From positions 1 through 64,000 of the forward strand of contig JALOTL010000001.1 in the NCBI GenBank assembly GCA_025457915.1: a DNA stretch of 64,000 bases, given 5' to 3'. This document shows positions 1-7,043 of this stretch, piece after piece. Every line of letters begins with the position of its first letter. The stretch's first letter is position 1. The stretch comes from Spirochaetota bacterium (GTDB taxonomy: Bacteria > Spirochaetota > UBA4802 > UBA5550). The notes beneath the pieces were generated by a model. It was not told where the DNA came from and did not search any database. It saw nothing but the letters and a program-made list of their open reading frames with translations. Position numbers and translations under genes: made by a program.

Positions 1-192
1 CAGGTTGTTTATCCTTTCGGCCAGCTCGCCGTAGGTGACCCAGTCGTATTTTTTGGCAACTACGTCCTTGGTCCCGATCGCGAGGCGTTCCGGCCATTTT
101 TTTACGCTCTCCTCGAAAAGGTCCACGAGGTTGTTCGGGAATTTATAGAACCTGTCGAGTTCCTTTATCTGTTTAGGTGAGTATTTTATCAT
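1..192 (-). CDS. AMP-dependent acyl-CoA synthetase, N-terminal fragment
   Basis: The gene starts at 192 on the minus strand and runs off the left edge, so only the first 64 residues are visible. The fragment has the opening pattern of long-chain fatty-acid CoA ligases and related AMP-forming synthetases: a short leader, then NLVDLFEESVKKWPERLAIG and a following YDWVTYGELAERINNL stretch. In this family these residues form the start of the N-terminal ATP-binding lobe; the P-loop and adenylation motifs lie outside the window. A GGGGGGA ribosome binding site sits a few bases before the ATG and supports the start. The substrate cannot be judged from this fragment. About 310 bp separate it from the aminotransferase gene upstream on the same strand. 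Confidence 0.75.
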   Translation of the reverse strand, partial: MIKYSPKQIKELDRFYKFPNNLVDLFEESVKKWPERLAIGTKDVVAKKYDWVTYGELAERINNL

Positions 193-366
193 TCAGTCCC
201 CCCTTTATTTAATTTGTTTTCATTTAATAAATACGTTAATAATTAAATCCGGCAGGACGGTTTTATATGTCAATGTTTTTATGGAAAGACGCGGTTATTT
301 TATAAAAAAAATCAGGGCGGACCGTACTTGTAAAACATGGGTTATGTCTCATTATAAAATCAGCCC

Positions 367-460
367 GCATGCTCTGACCCCGCGCGCGGTTTATGAGAGG
401 TGAATGAGGCTCTGACCCCCGGTTAAGGCGCCTGTGTCATATAAAGCATGCTCTGACCCC
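367..460. repeat. three copies of an 11-bp motif (GCTCTGACCCC)
   Basis: The motif GCTCTGACCCC occurs at 371-381, 409-419 and 450-460, with start-to-start spacings of 38 and 41 bp. The outer copies also share the four preceding bases, giving 15 identical bases (GCATGCTCTGACCCC, 367-381 and 446-460). On the minus strand the motif reads GGGGTCAGAGC. The cluster lies in the 193-501 gap between the aminotransferase gene and the acyl-CoA synthetase gene, where no gene is evident. The same motif is familiar from REP-like intergenic repeats in many genomes, but that link is from memory. Confidence 0.6.
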
Positions 461-480
461 ATCCATACAGGTATTCCACG

Positions 481-502
481 GGCGCCGGTCCGGCTCGGCG
501 CC
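481..502 (-). terminator. GC-rich hairpin at the end of the aminotransferase gene
   Basis: GGCGCCG (481-487) pairs with CGGCGCC (496-502) around an 8-base loop, starting at the stop codon of the minus-strand aminotransferase gene. No T-run follows on the minus strand, so it is only a weak candidate terminator or a 3' end stabiliser. Confidence 0.35.
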
Positions 503-1692
503 TATTTATTTGAATGGATGTATTTTTCATACGCCTTCGCGAGCCTTTTTATGCCCTCGTCTATGGTCCCCTCGTCGGAGTTGGTGAAGTTCAGCCTCAT
601 GGTGTTCGGCTCCGGGTCGAACGCGTAAAAGGGATTGCCGGGAACGAACGCCACCTTTTCCCCGATCGCGAAATCGAAAAGCTCCATCGACGATCTTCCT
701 TCCGGCAGCCTGGCCCAGAGGAACATCCCCCCCTCCGGAAGGGTGAAGCTGAAATCCGCCGGCATGCGGCGCCCAAGGCCCTCGACCATGGCGTTCCTCT
801 GGCTCCCGTAGGCCTTCCTGATCGCGGCGATGTGGGCGTCGATGTCGTTGTCCATGAGGTACCGGTACACCACCCTCTGCGAAAAATAATTGGTGTGCAG
901 GTCGGACGCCTGCTTGGCCACGATGATCTTTTCCATGATGTCGCTCCTCGCGGAAAGCCATCCCAGCCTGAAGGCCGGCGCGACGATCTTGGAGAAGGAG
1001 CCGAGCATGATGGTGTTCTCCGGAAGATATTTCCGGACGGAAGGAAGGTCTTCTCCCAAAAACCTGAGCTCGCCGTACGGATCGTCCTCGACGAACAATA
1101 CATTATGCCGTTCCATCAATCCCGCGACCGCCCTTCTTTTTTCGTCGGAATAGGATATGCCCGCCGGGTTCTGGAAATTCGGCACTGCATAATACAGCTT
1201 GATCCTGTTCTTCGACAGGATTTCACCGAGTGCGTCCATGTCCGGGCCGTCGTCGAGCACTGGAACGGGATGGAACCTGGCCTTGTATATGGAAAAGGCC
1301 TGTATCGCGCCGAGGTAGCCGGGCTTCTCGATTATTATCGAATCCCCTTCATTGAGCAGGGTCTTGCCGATGAGGTCCAGTCCCTGCTGGGAGCCGCTGG
1401 TAATGATAATGCTTTCCGGGTCCACATCGAGGCCCTTCTTCTTCGCGTACCTGTCAGAAATGAATCCGCGCAGGAGAGGGTAGCCCTCCGTGGTGCTGTA
1501 CTGGAGTATCTCCTTTTCGTCCCCGTCGAATATGCGCGCGCAGGCCTCCCTTATCCCGTCGATGGGGAAGTAGTCCCTGTTGGGCAGTCCTCCCGCGAAA
1601 GAAATGATCTCCGGGGTCGCCGTTACCTTCAGTATTTCCCTGATGAACGATCTCGGAACGTCGCTGATCCTGTCGGCGAATATGTTTTCCAT
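502..1692 (-). CDS. PLP-dependent aminotransferase, class I/II (LysN/2-aminoadipate-type)
   Basis: A 396-residue cytosolic fold-type I aminotransferase. Visible family features are the N-terminal IISFAGGLPNRDYFP segment, SGSQQGLDL for cofactor phosphate contact, AVPNFQNPAGISYS, VEDDPYGELRF with the PLP-ring aspartate, and SFSKIVAPAFRLGW with the Schiff-base lysine. This pattern fits the LysN/ARO8/MocR-C-terminal group, which transaminates 2-aminoadipate, branched-chain or aromatic amino acids; the substrate is not fixed by sequence. The frame opens six codons further upstream at a TTG, but GGAGGG lies six bases before the ATG at 1692, so that start is preferred. It is the last gene of a run with fumarase and Nudix genes, 76 bp after the Nudix stop. 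Confidence 0.85.
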   Translation of the reverse strand: MENIFADRISDVPRSFIREILKVTATPEIISFAGGLPNRDYFPIDGIREACARIFDGDEKEILQYSTTEGYPLLRGFISDRYAKKKGLDVDPESIIITSGSQQGLDLIGKTLLNEGDSIIIEKPGYLGAIQAFSIYKARFHPVPVLDDGPDMDALGEILSKNRIKLYYAVPNFQNPAGISYSDEKRRAVAGLMERHNVLFVEDDPYGELRFLGEDLPSVRKYLPENTIMLGSFSKIVAPAFRLGWLSARSDIMEKIIVAKQASDLHTNYFSQRVVYRYLMDNDIDAHIAAIRKAYGSQRNAMVEGLGRRMPADFSFTLPEGGMFLWARLPEGRSSMELFDFAIGEKVAFVPGNPFYAFDPEPNTMRLNFTNSDEGTIDEGIKRLAKAYEKYIHSNK

Positions 1693-1768
1693 GGCTTTCC
1701 CTCCGCGCAAGGATCATGACAGGAAAAACGCATGCCCCGGGATTTCAAGCGAAAAAACCGTTTCCGGG

Positions 1769-2365
1769 TCAGTCCGCGACCACCTCGGTGGCGAAGTCGG
1801 TGAGTATCCTGGCGGTGAGGCCCCATATCTCGAAGCCCCCGTAGAAATAGTGGTATATCTTGTAGTCCCTGCCCTCGTGCGTGTAATAATCGACGTGGTC
1901 GTATTGACGGTTTACGAAAATGGAGAGCGGGGCCTCGACGTAATCGTCGATCTCCCCCTTGTTGAAGCTGTACTCGCAGGGGTGCGCTATCGCGCCGACG
2001 AAGCACGACACGTGGAACCCGAATATCGAGACGTAGTCGTCGAAGCGCCCTATGTATTCGATGTCCTCGCGCCTTATGCCGGTCTCCTCGAAGGTCTCCC
2101 TGAAGGCCGTGTTGATGATTTCCCCGTCTTTCTCGTCGAAGCCCCCTCCCGGGAAGGAAATCTGTCCCTTGTGGGTGGCGACTTTATCGCTCCTCTTGGT
2201 GAGGAGCACGTGCGGCGCGCCGTCTTTTTCAAGAAGCAGGACCTTGACCGCGGAGCGCTTGAATCCCGGGTTTTCAACGTTCCTCGTCTCCCTGACATCG
2301 AGCCTCTTCCCGAGTTCCTCCTTGAACTCCCGGAAATCACCCTCTTTTTCGAAGCGCAGATTCAT
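1769..2365 (-). CDS. Nudix hydrolase, CoA pyrophosphatase type
   Basis: A 198-residue protein with a complete Nudix box (G, x5, E, x7, REtfEETGI) around residues 74-97. Just before it lies LLTKRS...THKGQISFPGG, the extra signature of the CoA pyrophosphatase branch (NudL/PCD1-like), which cleaves CoA or its derivatives into 3',5'-ADP and 4'-phosphopantetheine. The divalent-metal ligands of the box, REtfEE, are all present. The gene begins 29 bp inside the end of the fumarase beta-subunit gene and is therefore likely translated from the same transcript. The family call is firm; the exact nucleotide substrate is inferred. Confidence 0.85.
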   Translation of the reverse strand: MNLRFEKEGDFREFKEELGKRLDVRETRNVENPGFKRSAVKVLLLEKDGAPHVLLTKRSDKVATHKGQISFPGGGFDEKDGEIINTAFRETFEETGIRREDIEYIGRFDDYVSIFGFHVSCFVGAIAHPCEYSFNKGEIDDYVEAPLSIFVNRQYDHVDYYTHEGRDYKIYHYFYGGFEIWGLTARILTDFATEVVAD

Positions 2366-2891
2366 AAAGGTCCCCGCCGTATATATCGTTGATCGCGATC
2401 AACGGAAAATCCTCGACCGCCAGTCTGTAGACCGCCTCCGGTCCAAGGTCCTCGAAGGCCACGACCGAGGCCTCTCTTATCCTTTTGCCGAGATATGCCC
2501 CGGCGCCGGCGAACGTGCTGAAATAAACGGCGCGGAACTCGGCCAGGAGCCTCCTGGTTTTTTCGTCCCTTCCGCCCTTTCCTATCATTCCCTTCACGCC
2601 CAGGCCGAGCATCACCCCGGTGAAGGGGTCCATCCTGTATGAAGTCGTCGGGCCGGCCGAGCCTATAGGTCTGCCCGGAGGCGCCGGGCTGGGTCCGGTG
2701 TAGTATATTATCTGGCCGCGCGCGTCGAACGGCATCTCTCCGCCGCTCCTCACTATGCCGGATATCCTCTCGTGGGCCTTGTCCCTGGCGGTATAAAGGG
2801 TCCCGCTCAGCAGGAAAAGGTCGCCGGACCTTATCGCCTCCACGTCGCCGTCGCCCAGCGGGGCGGTTATTTTCCTCCATTCCCCGGTCAT
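2337..2891 (-). CDS. Class I fumarate hydratase, beta subunit (C-terminal domain)
   Basis: A 184-residue protein matching the C-terminal, substrate-binding domain of iron-sulfur fumarases and tartrate dehydratases. Seen are an ITAPLGDGDVEAIRSGD start, LSGTLYTARDKAHERI, YYTGPSPAPPGRPIGSAGPT and a GLGVKGMIGKGG segment. The start is the ATG at 2891, overlapping the stop of the alpha-subunit gene as ATGA, so the two subunits are translationally coupled. Open frame continues upstream, but it merely shadows the alpha gene. With the alpha subunit it should form a heterodimeric hydratase acting on fumarate/malate; a tartrate or mesaconate substrate is possible. Confidence 0.9.
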   Translation of the reverse strand: MTGEWRKITAPLGDGDVEAIRSGDLFLLSGTLYTARDKAHERISGIVRSGGEMPFDARGQIIYYTGPSPAPPGRPIGSAGPTTSYRMDPFTGVMLGLGVKGMIGKGGRDEKTRRLLAEFRAVYFSTFAGAGAYLGKRIREASVVAFEDLGPEAVYRLAVEDFPLIAINDIYGGDLYESALRKRG

Positions 2892-3730
2892 ATCACCGCC
2901 GACATGTATCTGAGTGAATGGCAGTTGATGTTGACCGCCACCGGAAGGGTCGCGATGTGGCACGGCGCCTCCATGATGTATACCCCCGCGGCCGTCGATC
3001 TGCCCCCGTATCCGAGCGGACCTATGTTAGTCCGGGCCAGTCTCTCCCCGATCCTCTCCTCGAGGTCGGCGTAAAAGGGGTCGTGGTGCCTGCCTCCCCT
3101 GATCACGGCCTTCTTGGAATTTATCACCGCCGCGTCCGCTGTACCCCCGATCCCTATCCCCAGGAACACCGGCGGACAGGGGTTCGGCCCCGCGGCCTCC
3201 ACCGCCCCGACCACGTAATCGATTATGTCCTCAGCAGAGTCCGTGGGCCTGAACATCCTGAGTGAGCTCATGTTCTCCGACCCGCCGCCCTTGAGGTACA
3301 CGGTAACCGCGACCCGGTCGCCGCCGACGATCTCGGTGTGGATGAAGGCCGGGGCGTTCGTGCCGGTGTTTTTTCTTCTGAGCGGGTCGCCCACCATGGA
3401 TTTCCTGAGGTTGAACATCCCGTACGCGTCCGCCACCGCGCCGTTGACCGCGTCTTCGAGAAGCGCGCCGTCAAGCTTCACGTCCTGTCCCACGGAAAGG
3501 AAAACGATCACCGAACCGCAGTCCTGGCAGAGTGGGAGCCGTTCCGCGCGCGCGATCTCCGCGTTTTCAAGGAGGACCCTGAGCGTGTCCCTTCCTATGC
3601 CGTCCTCCTCGTTTTCCTCGAGACGAATGAGGCTTTCATTGACGGCGGCCGGCAGCGTAAAGCTGGCCCTGCCGATGAGCTCGACGACTGTTTTTGCAAT
3701 ATCACCGGTGCTTATTTTTCTCGGGTCCAT
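2888..3730 (-). CDS. Class I fumarate hydratase, alpha subunit (4Fe-4S)
   Basis: A 280-residue protein corresponding to the N-terminal, cluster-bearing domain of class I fumarase (FumA/TtdA type). The likely cluster ligands are the cysteine of LCQDCGS, the cysteine of NPCPPVFLGIGIGG and the cysteine of MEAPCHIATLP. The KGGGSENMS segment and GGTADAAVINSKKA are also typical. It is the first gene of a four-gene minus-strand run (alpha, beta, Nudix, aminotransferase). A 4Fe-4S hydratase of this type is oxygen-sensitive and usual in anaerobes or microaerophiles. Fumarate/malate is the most likely substrate pair. Confidence 0.9.
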   Translation of the reverse strand: MDPRKISTGDIAKTVVELIGRASFTLPAAVNESLIRLEENEEDGIGRDTLRVLLENAEIARAERLPLCQDCGSVIVFLSVGQDVKLDGALLEDAVNGAVADAYGMFNLRKSMVGDPLRRKNTGTNAPAFIHTEIVGGDRVAVTVYLKGGGSENMSSLRMFRPTDSAEDIIDYVVGAVEAAGPNPCPPVFLGIGIGGTADAAVINSKKAVIRGGRHHDPFYADLEERIGERLARTNIGPLGYGGRSTAAGVYIMEAPCHIATLPVAVNINCHSLRYMSAVI

Positions 3731-3987
3731 CCGGGGCTTTCCATATCATGGTCATGAATTTAAATACTGTGGTCCCGCAGCAGGGCCGTGTCAAGAGCAA
3801 AATATCGGAGAAGTCCGGCTGACCCGGAAAGACGGCCGCACGGCCGCTTATTGATCGCCGACATGGAGCGCCTGGCAAACAGCGGATTTTCATGAAAAAA
3901 ACCGTCACGCCGTTTAATAAAAAAATATACAATATTCGCTTATATTTTAATTTAAAGGGTAAAATTTTTATTTTTTATTATTTTTTA
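3731..3987. other. intergenic DNA between divergent operons
   Basis: No convincing gene is present. The part near the fumarase operon is GC-rich and contains CGGCCG dyads around 3833-3846, while 3900-3987 is strongly AT-rich and leads into the promoter of the Loa22-like gene. The upstream elements of the minus-strand fumarase operon must also lie here, but no clear sigma-70 match was identified for them. Confidence 0.5.
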
Positions 3988-4015
3988 TTGACTTAATCAG
4001 CAACTCTACTATAGA
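3988..4015 (+). promoter_or_regulatory. sigma-70-type promoter for the OmpA-like lipoprotein gene
   Basis: TTGACT (3988-3993) and TATAGA (4010-4015) are separated by 16 bp inside an AT-rich tract. The predicted transcript would start near 4022 and give a leader of about 100 nt before the ATG at 4124. Confidence 0.6.
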
Positions 4016-4036
4016 TTTATTGAATTGAGCCCTTGC

Positions 4037-4078
4037 AATAAAATGCGGAGATGCAGAAATATGTGTCCGCATTTTATT
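4037..4078 (+). other. perfect 13-bp hairpin in the 5' leader of the OmpA-like gene
   Basis: AATAAAATGCGGA (4037-4049) is exactly complementary to TCCGCATTTTATT (4066-4078), with a 16-base loop. It lies between the predicted promoter (3988-4015) and the ribosome binding site of the lipoprotein gene. The right arm continues into further T residues. It could be a stabilising 5' hairpin, an attenuator, or the terminator of a short leader RNA; sequence alone does not decide. Confidence 0.6.
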
Positions 4079-4123
4079 TTTACCTGAAAGGGAGAGCGCT
4101 TAAAAATAAAAAAGGAGAAAGCC

Positions 4124-4627
4124 ATGAAAAAAATTATCGGAATCATATTCGCAGCAGTAATGGTCTTCACATTGGCCTGCACATCCGAGCAGAAGGTGAA
4201 GGACCAGCCCAACGTAACCGCCGGGGCCGACGTGTTCGTGGGGGCGTCAAACGACCAGCTGTCAAAATATCCCATAGCGGGTTTCGGCTACAAGAGCGCA
4301 GCTCTTCCGAAACAGTCCTGGGATAAATGGGCAAAGGTAGCATCCCCGGTTGTCAAGGAAATCCTCGACAAGATGCCTGAAGGATACGTTCTCCAGGTGA
4401 CTGGCCACACGGATGGAAGGGGCCCGGAATCTCCTGAAGGCAAAAAGCCGGGCAACGTCAAAATCTCCTCAGACAGGGCGAAGACTGTATACGGTTCGCT
4501 GGTAAAAAGCGGGATCGAATCCAAGAACCTGACCTATAAGGGCGTTGGTTCGAACGAGCCTCTCAGCGGCGTGGACCCGAAGGACCCCGAGCAGAGAAGG
4601 GTGACTTTCCAGGTAGTGCCCAAGTAA
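4124..4627 (+). CDS. Loa22-like OmpA-domain lipoprotein
   Basis: A 167-residue lipoprotein. A lipobox, FTLAC, places the lipidated cysteine at residue 19 after a short hydrophobic signal peptide. Residues from about 90 form an OmpA/Pal-type peptidoglycan-binding domain: LQVTGHTDGRG, ISSDRAKTVYGSLVKSGI, TYKGVGSNEPL and DPEQRRVTF, including the aspartate and arginine that bind diaminopimelate in this family. The middle segment FGYKSAALPKQSWDKWAKV resembles the corresponding part of Leptospira Loa22 as I remember it, so an abundant outer-membrane lipoprotein anchored to peptidoglycan is likely. GGAG lies nine bases before the ATG. It is monocistronic, with its own promoter, leader hairpin and terminator. 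Confidence 0.88.
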   Translation: MKKIIGIIFAAVMVFTLACTSEQKVKDQPNVTAGADVFVGASNDQLSKYPIAGFGYKSAALPKQSWDKWAKVASPVVKEILDKMPEGYVLQVTGHTDGRGPESPEGKKPGNVKISSDRAKTVYGSLVKSGIESKNLTYKGVGSNEPLSGVDPKDPEQRRVTFQVVPK

Positions 4628-4682
4628 CGCGACCCGGAACGGACGTTCCGGTAAAACGTTCAAAATAAAAAAAAGCGGATTG

Positions 4683-4728
4683 AAAAGCATCATGGGCTTG
4701 AATAAAAAGGCTTATGATGCTTTTTTTT
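4683..4728 (+). terminator. rho-independent terminator of the OmpA-like gene
   Basis: AAAAGCATCAT (4683-4693) pairs with ATGATGCTTTT (4714-4724), and eight T residues run from 4721 to 4728. It lies 55 bp after the stop codon of the lipoprotein gene. Confidence 0.85.
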
Positions 4729-4824
4729 ATTCCCGTGCCGGATCCCGGCAGATCGAAACGGCAGGAAAGCTTCATAAATCAAAAAACTTTCCATGTTGTT
4801 TAATGGAAAAATCCATTTATTCAT

Positions 4825-5979
4825 ATGAACCGTTACCTGAAAAAACTCCTGGCTGAAAAAATACTTCCCGGCATCGTCCCGGTCATCACCGCCGCCGTAA
4901 TTTCGTTATCCGCTTCAGCCGAAGACAGGGGAAGCGCCGTCTCCGGGAAATGCACACTGAAGAGGATCCATCTGTCTTCAAGCCAGTCGATGGACGCGGA
5001 CCACGGGCCCGAGATGGCCTTTGATGAAAACCCGGAAACATCGTGGGTTTCAGGCAAAACCGGCCCGCAATGGATAAGGGCGGATTTTGAAACCAAGAGG
5101 ATAATGACCTCGCTCAGGATACGGTTTGGCGGGGACGGCGTGAAAAACGCCGCCGGATATTTTATCCTGCAGTTCTTCCATGAAAACGCCTGGTTTGATT
5201 TCAACAAAATAGATATCGCCCGCAGCTTTCTTTTCATCAACATGGACAGGAAAACCGTGGACATCGACCTGGGGGGCGTCGACGCGAGCACCTTCAGGCT
5301 TTATTTCCCTGAAGACTCCCTTAAAAACGGCGGCGCATCGGTCTCAGAGATAGAAATATTCGCAGGAACTGCCAGGATCAGGTACTTCGATGAAAGGCTC
5401 ATGGGCATATGCCTCCCGGTGGCTAACGCCCTCCTCCCGGAAAACGACTCGTCTTATCCTAACTCGCCGCGGCAGTACCGCGGCGGCTGGCACTCCGGTC
5501 TGGACATTCACTGCTACCGGGACCCGGTCCTCAACGCGACCGTGCCTGTATCTTCGTCCACCCCGGTTCGCTCGATAGATTCCGGGACTGTCCTCAGGGC
5601 CGACACCGAGTACAGGGCCCTGACCCTGGCCGAATGGAGGAAGCAGTCCGACTACAGTCGCATCGTCCCTACGACCTTCGTTAAAAGATCGTTCGGCGGC
5701 ATGCAGGTCTGGATAGACCACGGCAACGGCGTCCTTTCCGCTTACAATCATCTCTCCAAAATAGATCCTTCCGTGACCAGGGGAAAAAGCGTCAAAAAAG
5801 GGCAGGTGATCGGCTGGGCCGGAAATTCAGGATCGATCGAGGAGGCGGAGGGCCGCGCCAGGCAGGGGATCCACCTGCACCTTGAAATATGGGTGGACGG
5901 TTTTTTCCTGGGATACGGGATGCCTGTTGCGGATGTAAAAAAATATTTCAGATGGATTTTCAGGAACGGTAAAAAATGA
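4825..5979 (+). CDS. Exported discoidin (F5/8C)-M23 metallopeptidase fusion
   Basis: A 384-residue exported protein. A signal peptide ends near residue 32 (ASA, then ED). Residues 48-182 look like an F5/8 type C (discoidin-like) beta-sandwich: HGPEMAFDENPETSWVSG, PQWIRADFE and a closing EIEIFAG. Residues 220-375 form an M23/LytM peptidase domain, with H223 and D227 in HSGLDIH and H350/H352 in HLHLEIW as the expected zinc and catalytic residues. M23 enzymes cut peptide cross-links of peptidoglycan; the discoidin domain probably targets a glycan or protein surface. The ribosome binding site is weak. The stop overlaps the start of the CapA-like gene by four bases, so the two are probably one operon. 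Confidence 0.85.
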   Translation: MNRYLKKLLAEKILPGIVPVITAAVISLSASAEDRGSAVSGKCTLKRIHLSSSQSMDADHGPEMAFDENPETSWVSGKTGPQWIRADFETKRIMTSLRIRFGGDGVKNAAGYFILQFFHENAWFDFNKIDIARSFLFINMDRKTVDIDLGGVDASTFRLYFPEDSLKNGGASVSEIEIFAGTARIRYFDERLMGICLPVANALLPENDSSYPNSPRQYRGGWHSGLDIHCYRDPVLNATVPVSSSTPVRSIDSGTVLRADTEYRALTLAEWRKQSDYSRIVPTTFVKRSFGGMQVWIDHGNGVLSAYNHLSKIDPSVTRGKSVKKGQVIGWAGNSGSIEEAEGRARQGIHLHLEIWVDGFFLGYGMPVADVKKYFRWIFRNGKK

Positions 5980-7043
5980 CGGCACGGAAATGCTTTAAAG
6001 CGGCGGTCTGCGTTCTTTCCGCGGCGGTTTCGATCTCATGCGCGGCCAGGAAACCCGAGCCCGTCGAATTCAGCATTCTCTTCATCGGTGACATACTGCT
6101 ATCAAACGAGGTTGAGAAAAGGATACTGGCCCACGGCACGGGGTATCCGTTCGCGAAGATAAAGGACGACATGAAAAAATACAACTTCATCGTCGGAAAC
6201 CTCGAGGCGCCGATTTCCACCAGGGGGGAAATGTACGAGGACAAGGCATACCAGTTCGAGGTGGACCCGTACGTGGCGGCGTGCCTGAAGGACCTCGAAA
6301 TAGACGCGGTTTCCATATCCAACAACCACCTCCTGGACTACGGCGAGGAGGGCATGTACGATACCATTTACTACCTGCGGCAGTGGCAGATAATGCACAC
6401 GGGGGCGGGCAAAAACCTCGAGGAGGCGAAAAGGCCGGCGGTATTCAGGTGCGGTCCCACGGAGATCTGCCTCCTCTCGTACTGCACCAGGCCGCCGCTT
6501 GATTATTTCGCCACCGAGGATTCGGCCGGCATTTCTCCCTTTCACCCGGAAGCGGCGTACGAGGACATCACGAGATTGAAAAAGGAAGGCAATATCGTCT
6601 TAGTATTAATGCACTGGGGCATTGAACAGACGAAGAAGCCGCAGGCGATACAGAAATATTACGCGCGGAAGATGATCGACGCCGGAGCTGACGGGATTGT
6701 CGGGCACCACCCGCACTGGCCGCAGGGCGTGGAAATATATAAAGGAAAGCCGATAATATATTCTCTGGGAAATTTCATCAACGGCTTCTACAACAAGATT
6801 GAAAAGGACAACATAATGGCGGCACTTTACTATCACGGCAACCGCCTGAAAAAGATAGAGATCATTCCCATAGTCGGCAAGAACACCGGAAGAAACTTCC
6901 AGCCGTATATCATGGAGGGAAGCAGCGCGTTGAAGTGCCTCAACGAGATCAGGATCCTGTCCGCGCCTTTCAGGACGTCGATGGATATTTCAACTGAAAG
7001 GGGCGTGATAATCCCAGATATGATCAGTCCCTCGAAAAAGTGA
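5976..7043 (+). CDS. CapA/PgsA-like metallophosphatase-fold lipoprotein
   Basis: A 355-residue protein of the CapA family (poly-gamma-glutamate capsule synthesis type). Family motifs are ILFIGDILLS, IVGNLEAPIS, SISNNHLLDYGEEG, VLMHWGIE, GADGIVGHHPHWPQGVE and IIYSLGNFI; the conserved D, N and H residues match calcineurin-like metallophosphoesterase ligands. An N-terminal signal with SISC suggests lipidation at Cys22. Most CapA homologues in Gram-negative bacteria have no proven capsule role, so a function in envelope polymer metabolism is inference. It starts inside the stop of the M23 gene (ATGA), and its 3' end overlaps the convergent DUF3857 gene by 20 bp. Confidence 0.85.
   Translation: MTARKCFKAAVCVLSAAVSISCAARKPEPVEFSILFIGDILLSNEVEKRILAHGTGYPFAKIKDDMKKYNFIVGNLEAPISTRGEMYEDKAYQFEVDPYVAACLKDLEIDAVSISNNHLLDYGEEGMYDTIYYLRQWQIMHTGAGKNLEEAKRPAVFRCGPTEICLLSYCTRPPLDYFATEDSAGISPFHPEAAYEDITRLKKEGNIVLVLMHWGIEQTKKPQAIQKYYARKMIDAGADGIVGHHPHWPQGVEIYKGKPIIYSLGNFINGFYNKIEKDNIMAALYYHGNRLKKIEIIPIVGKNTGRNFQPYIMEGSSALKCLNEIRILSAPFRTSMDISTERGVIIPDMISPSKK

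Noticed and set aside
514-1719. A long plus-strand open frame opposite the aminotransferase gene
   Set aside because: It shows no family motifs and is rich in R, G, V and H as expected from the complement of a GC-rich gene. The minus-strand frame has a complete PLP enzyme.
1580-2392. A plus-strand open frame opposite the Nudix gene
   Set aside because: Composition is that of a complementary frame and it crosses the gap between two real genes. No ribosome binding site or known domain.
3702-3932. A 76-residue minus-strand open frame upstream of the fumarase operon
   Set aside because: It overlaps the fumarase alpha start, has no ribosome binding site and no recognisable sequence features.
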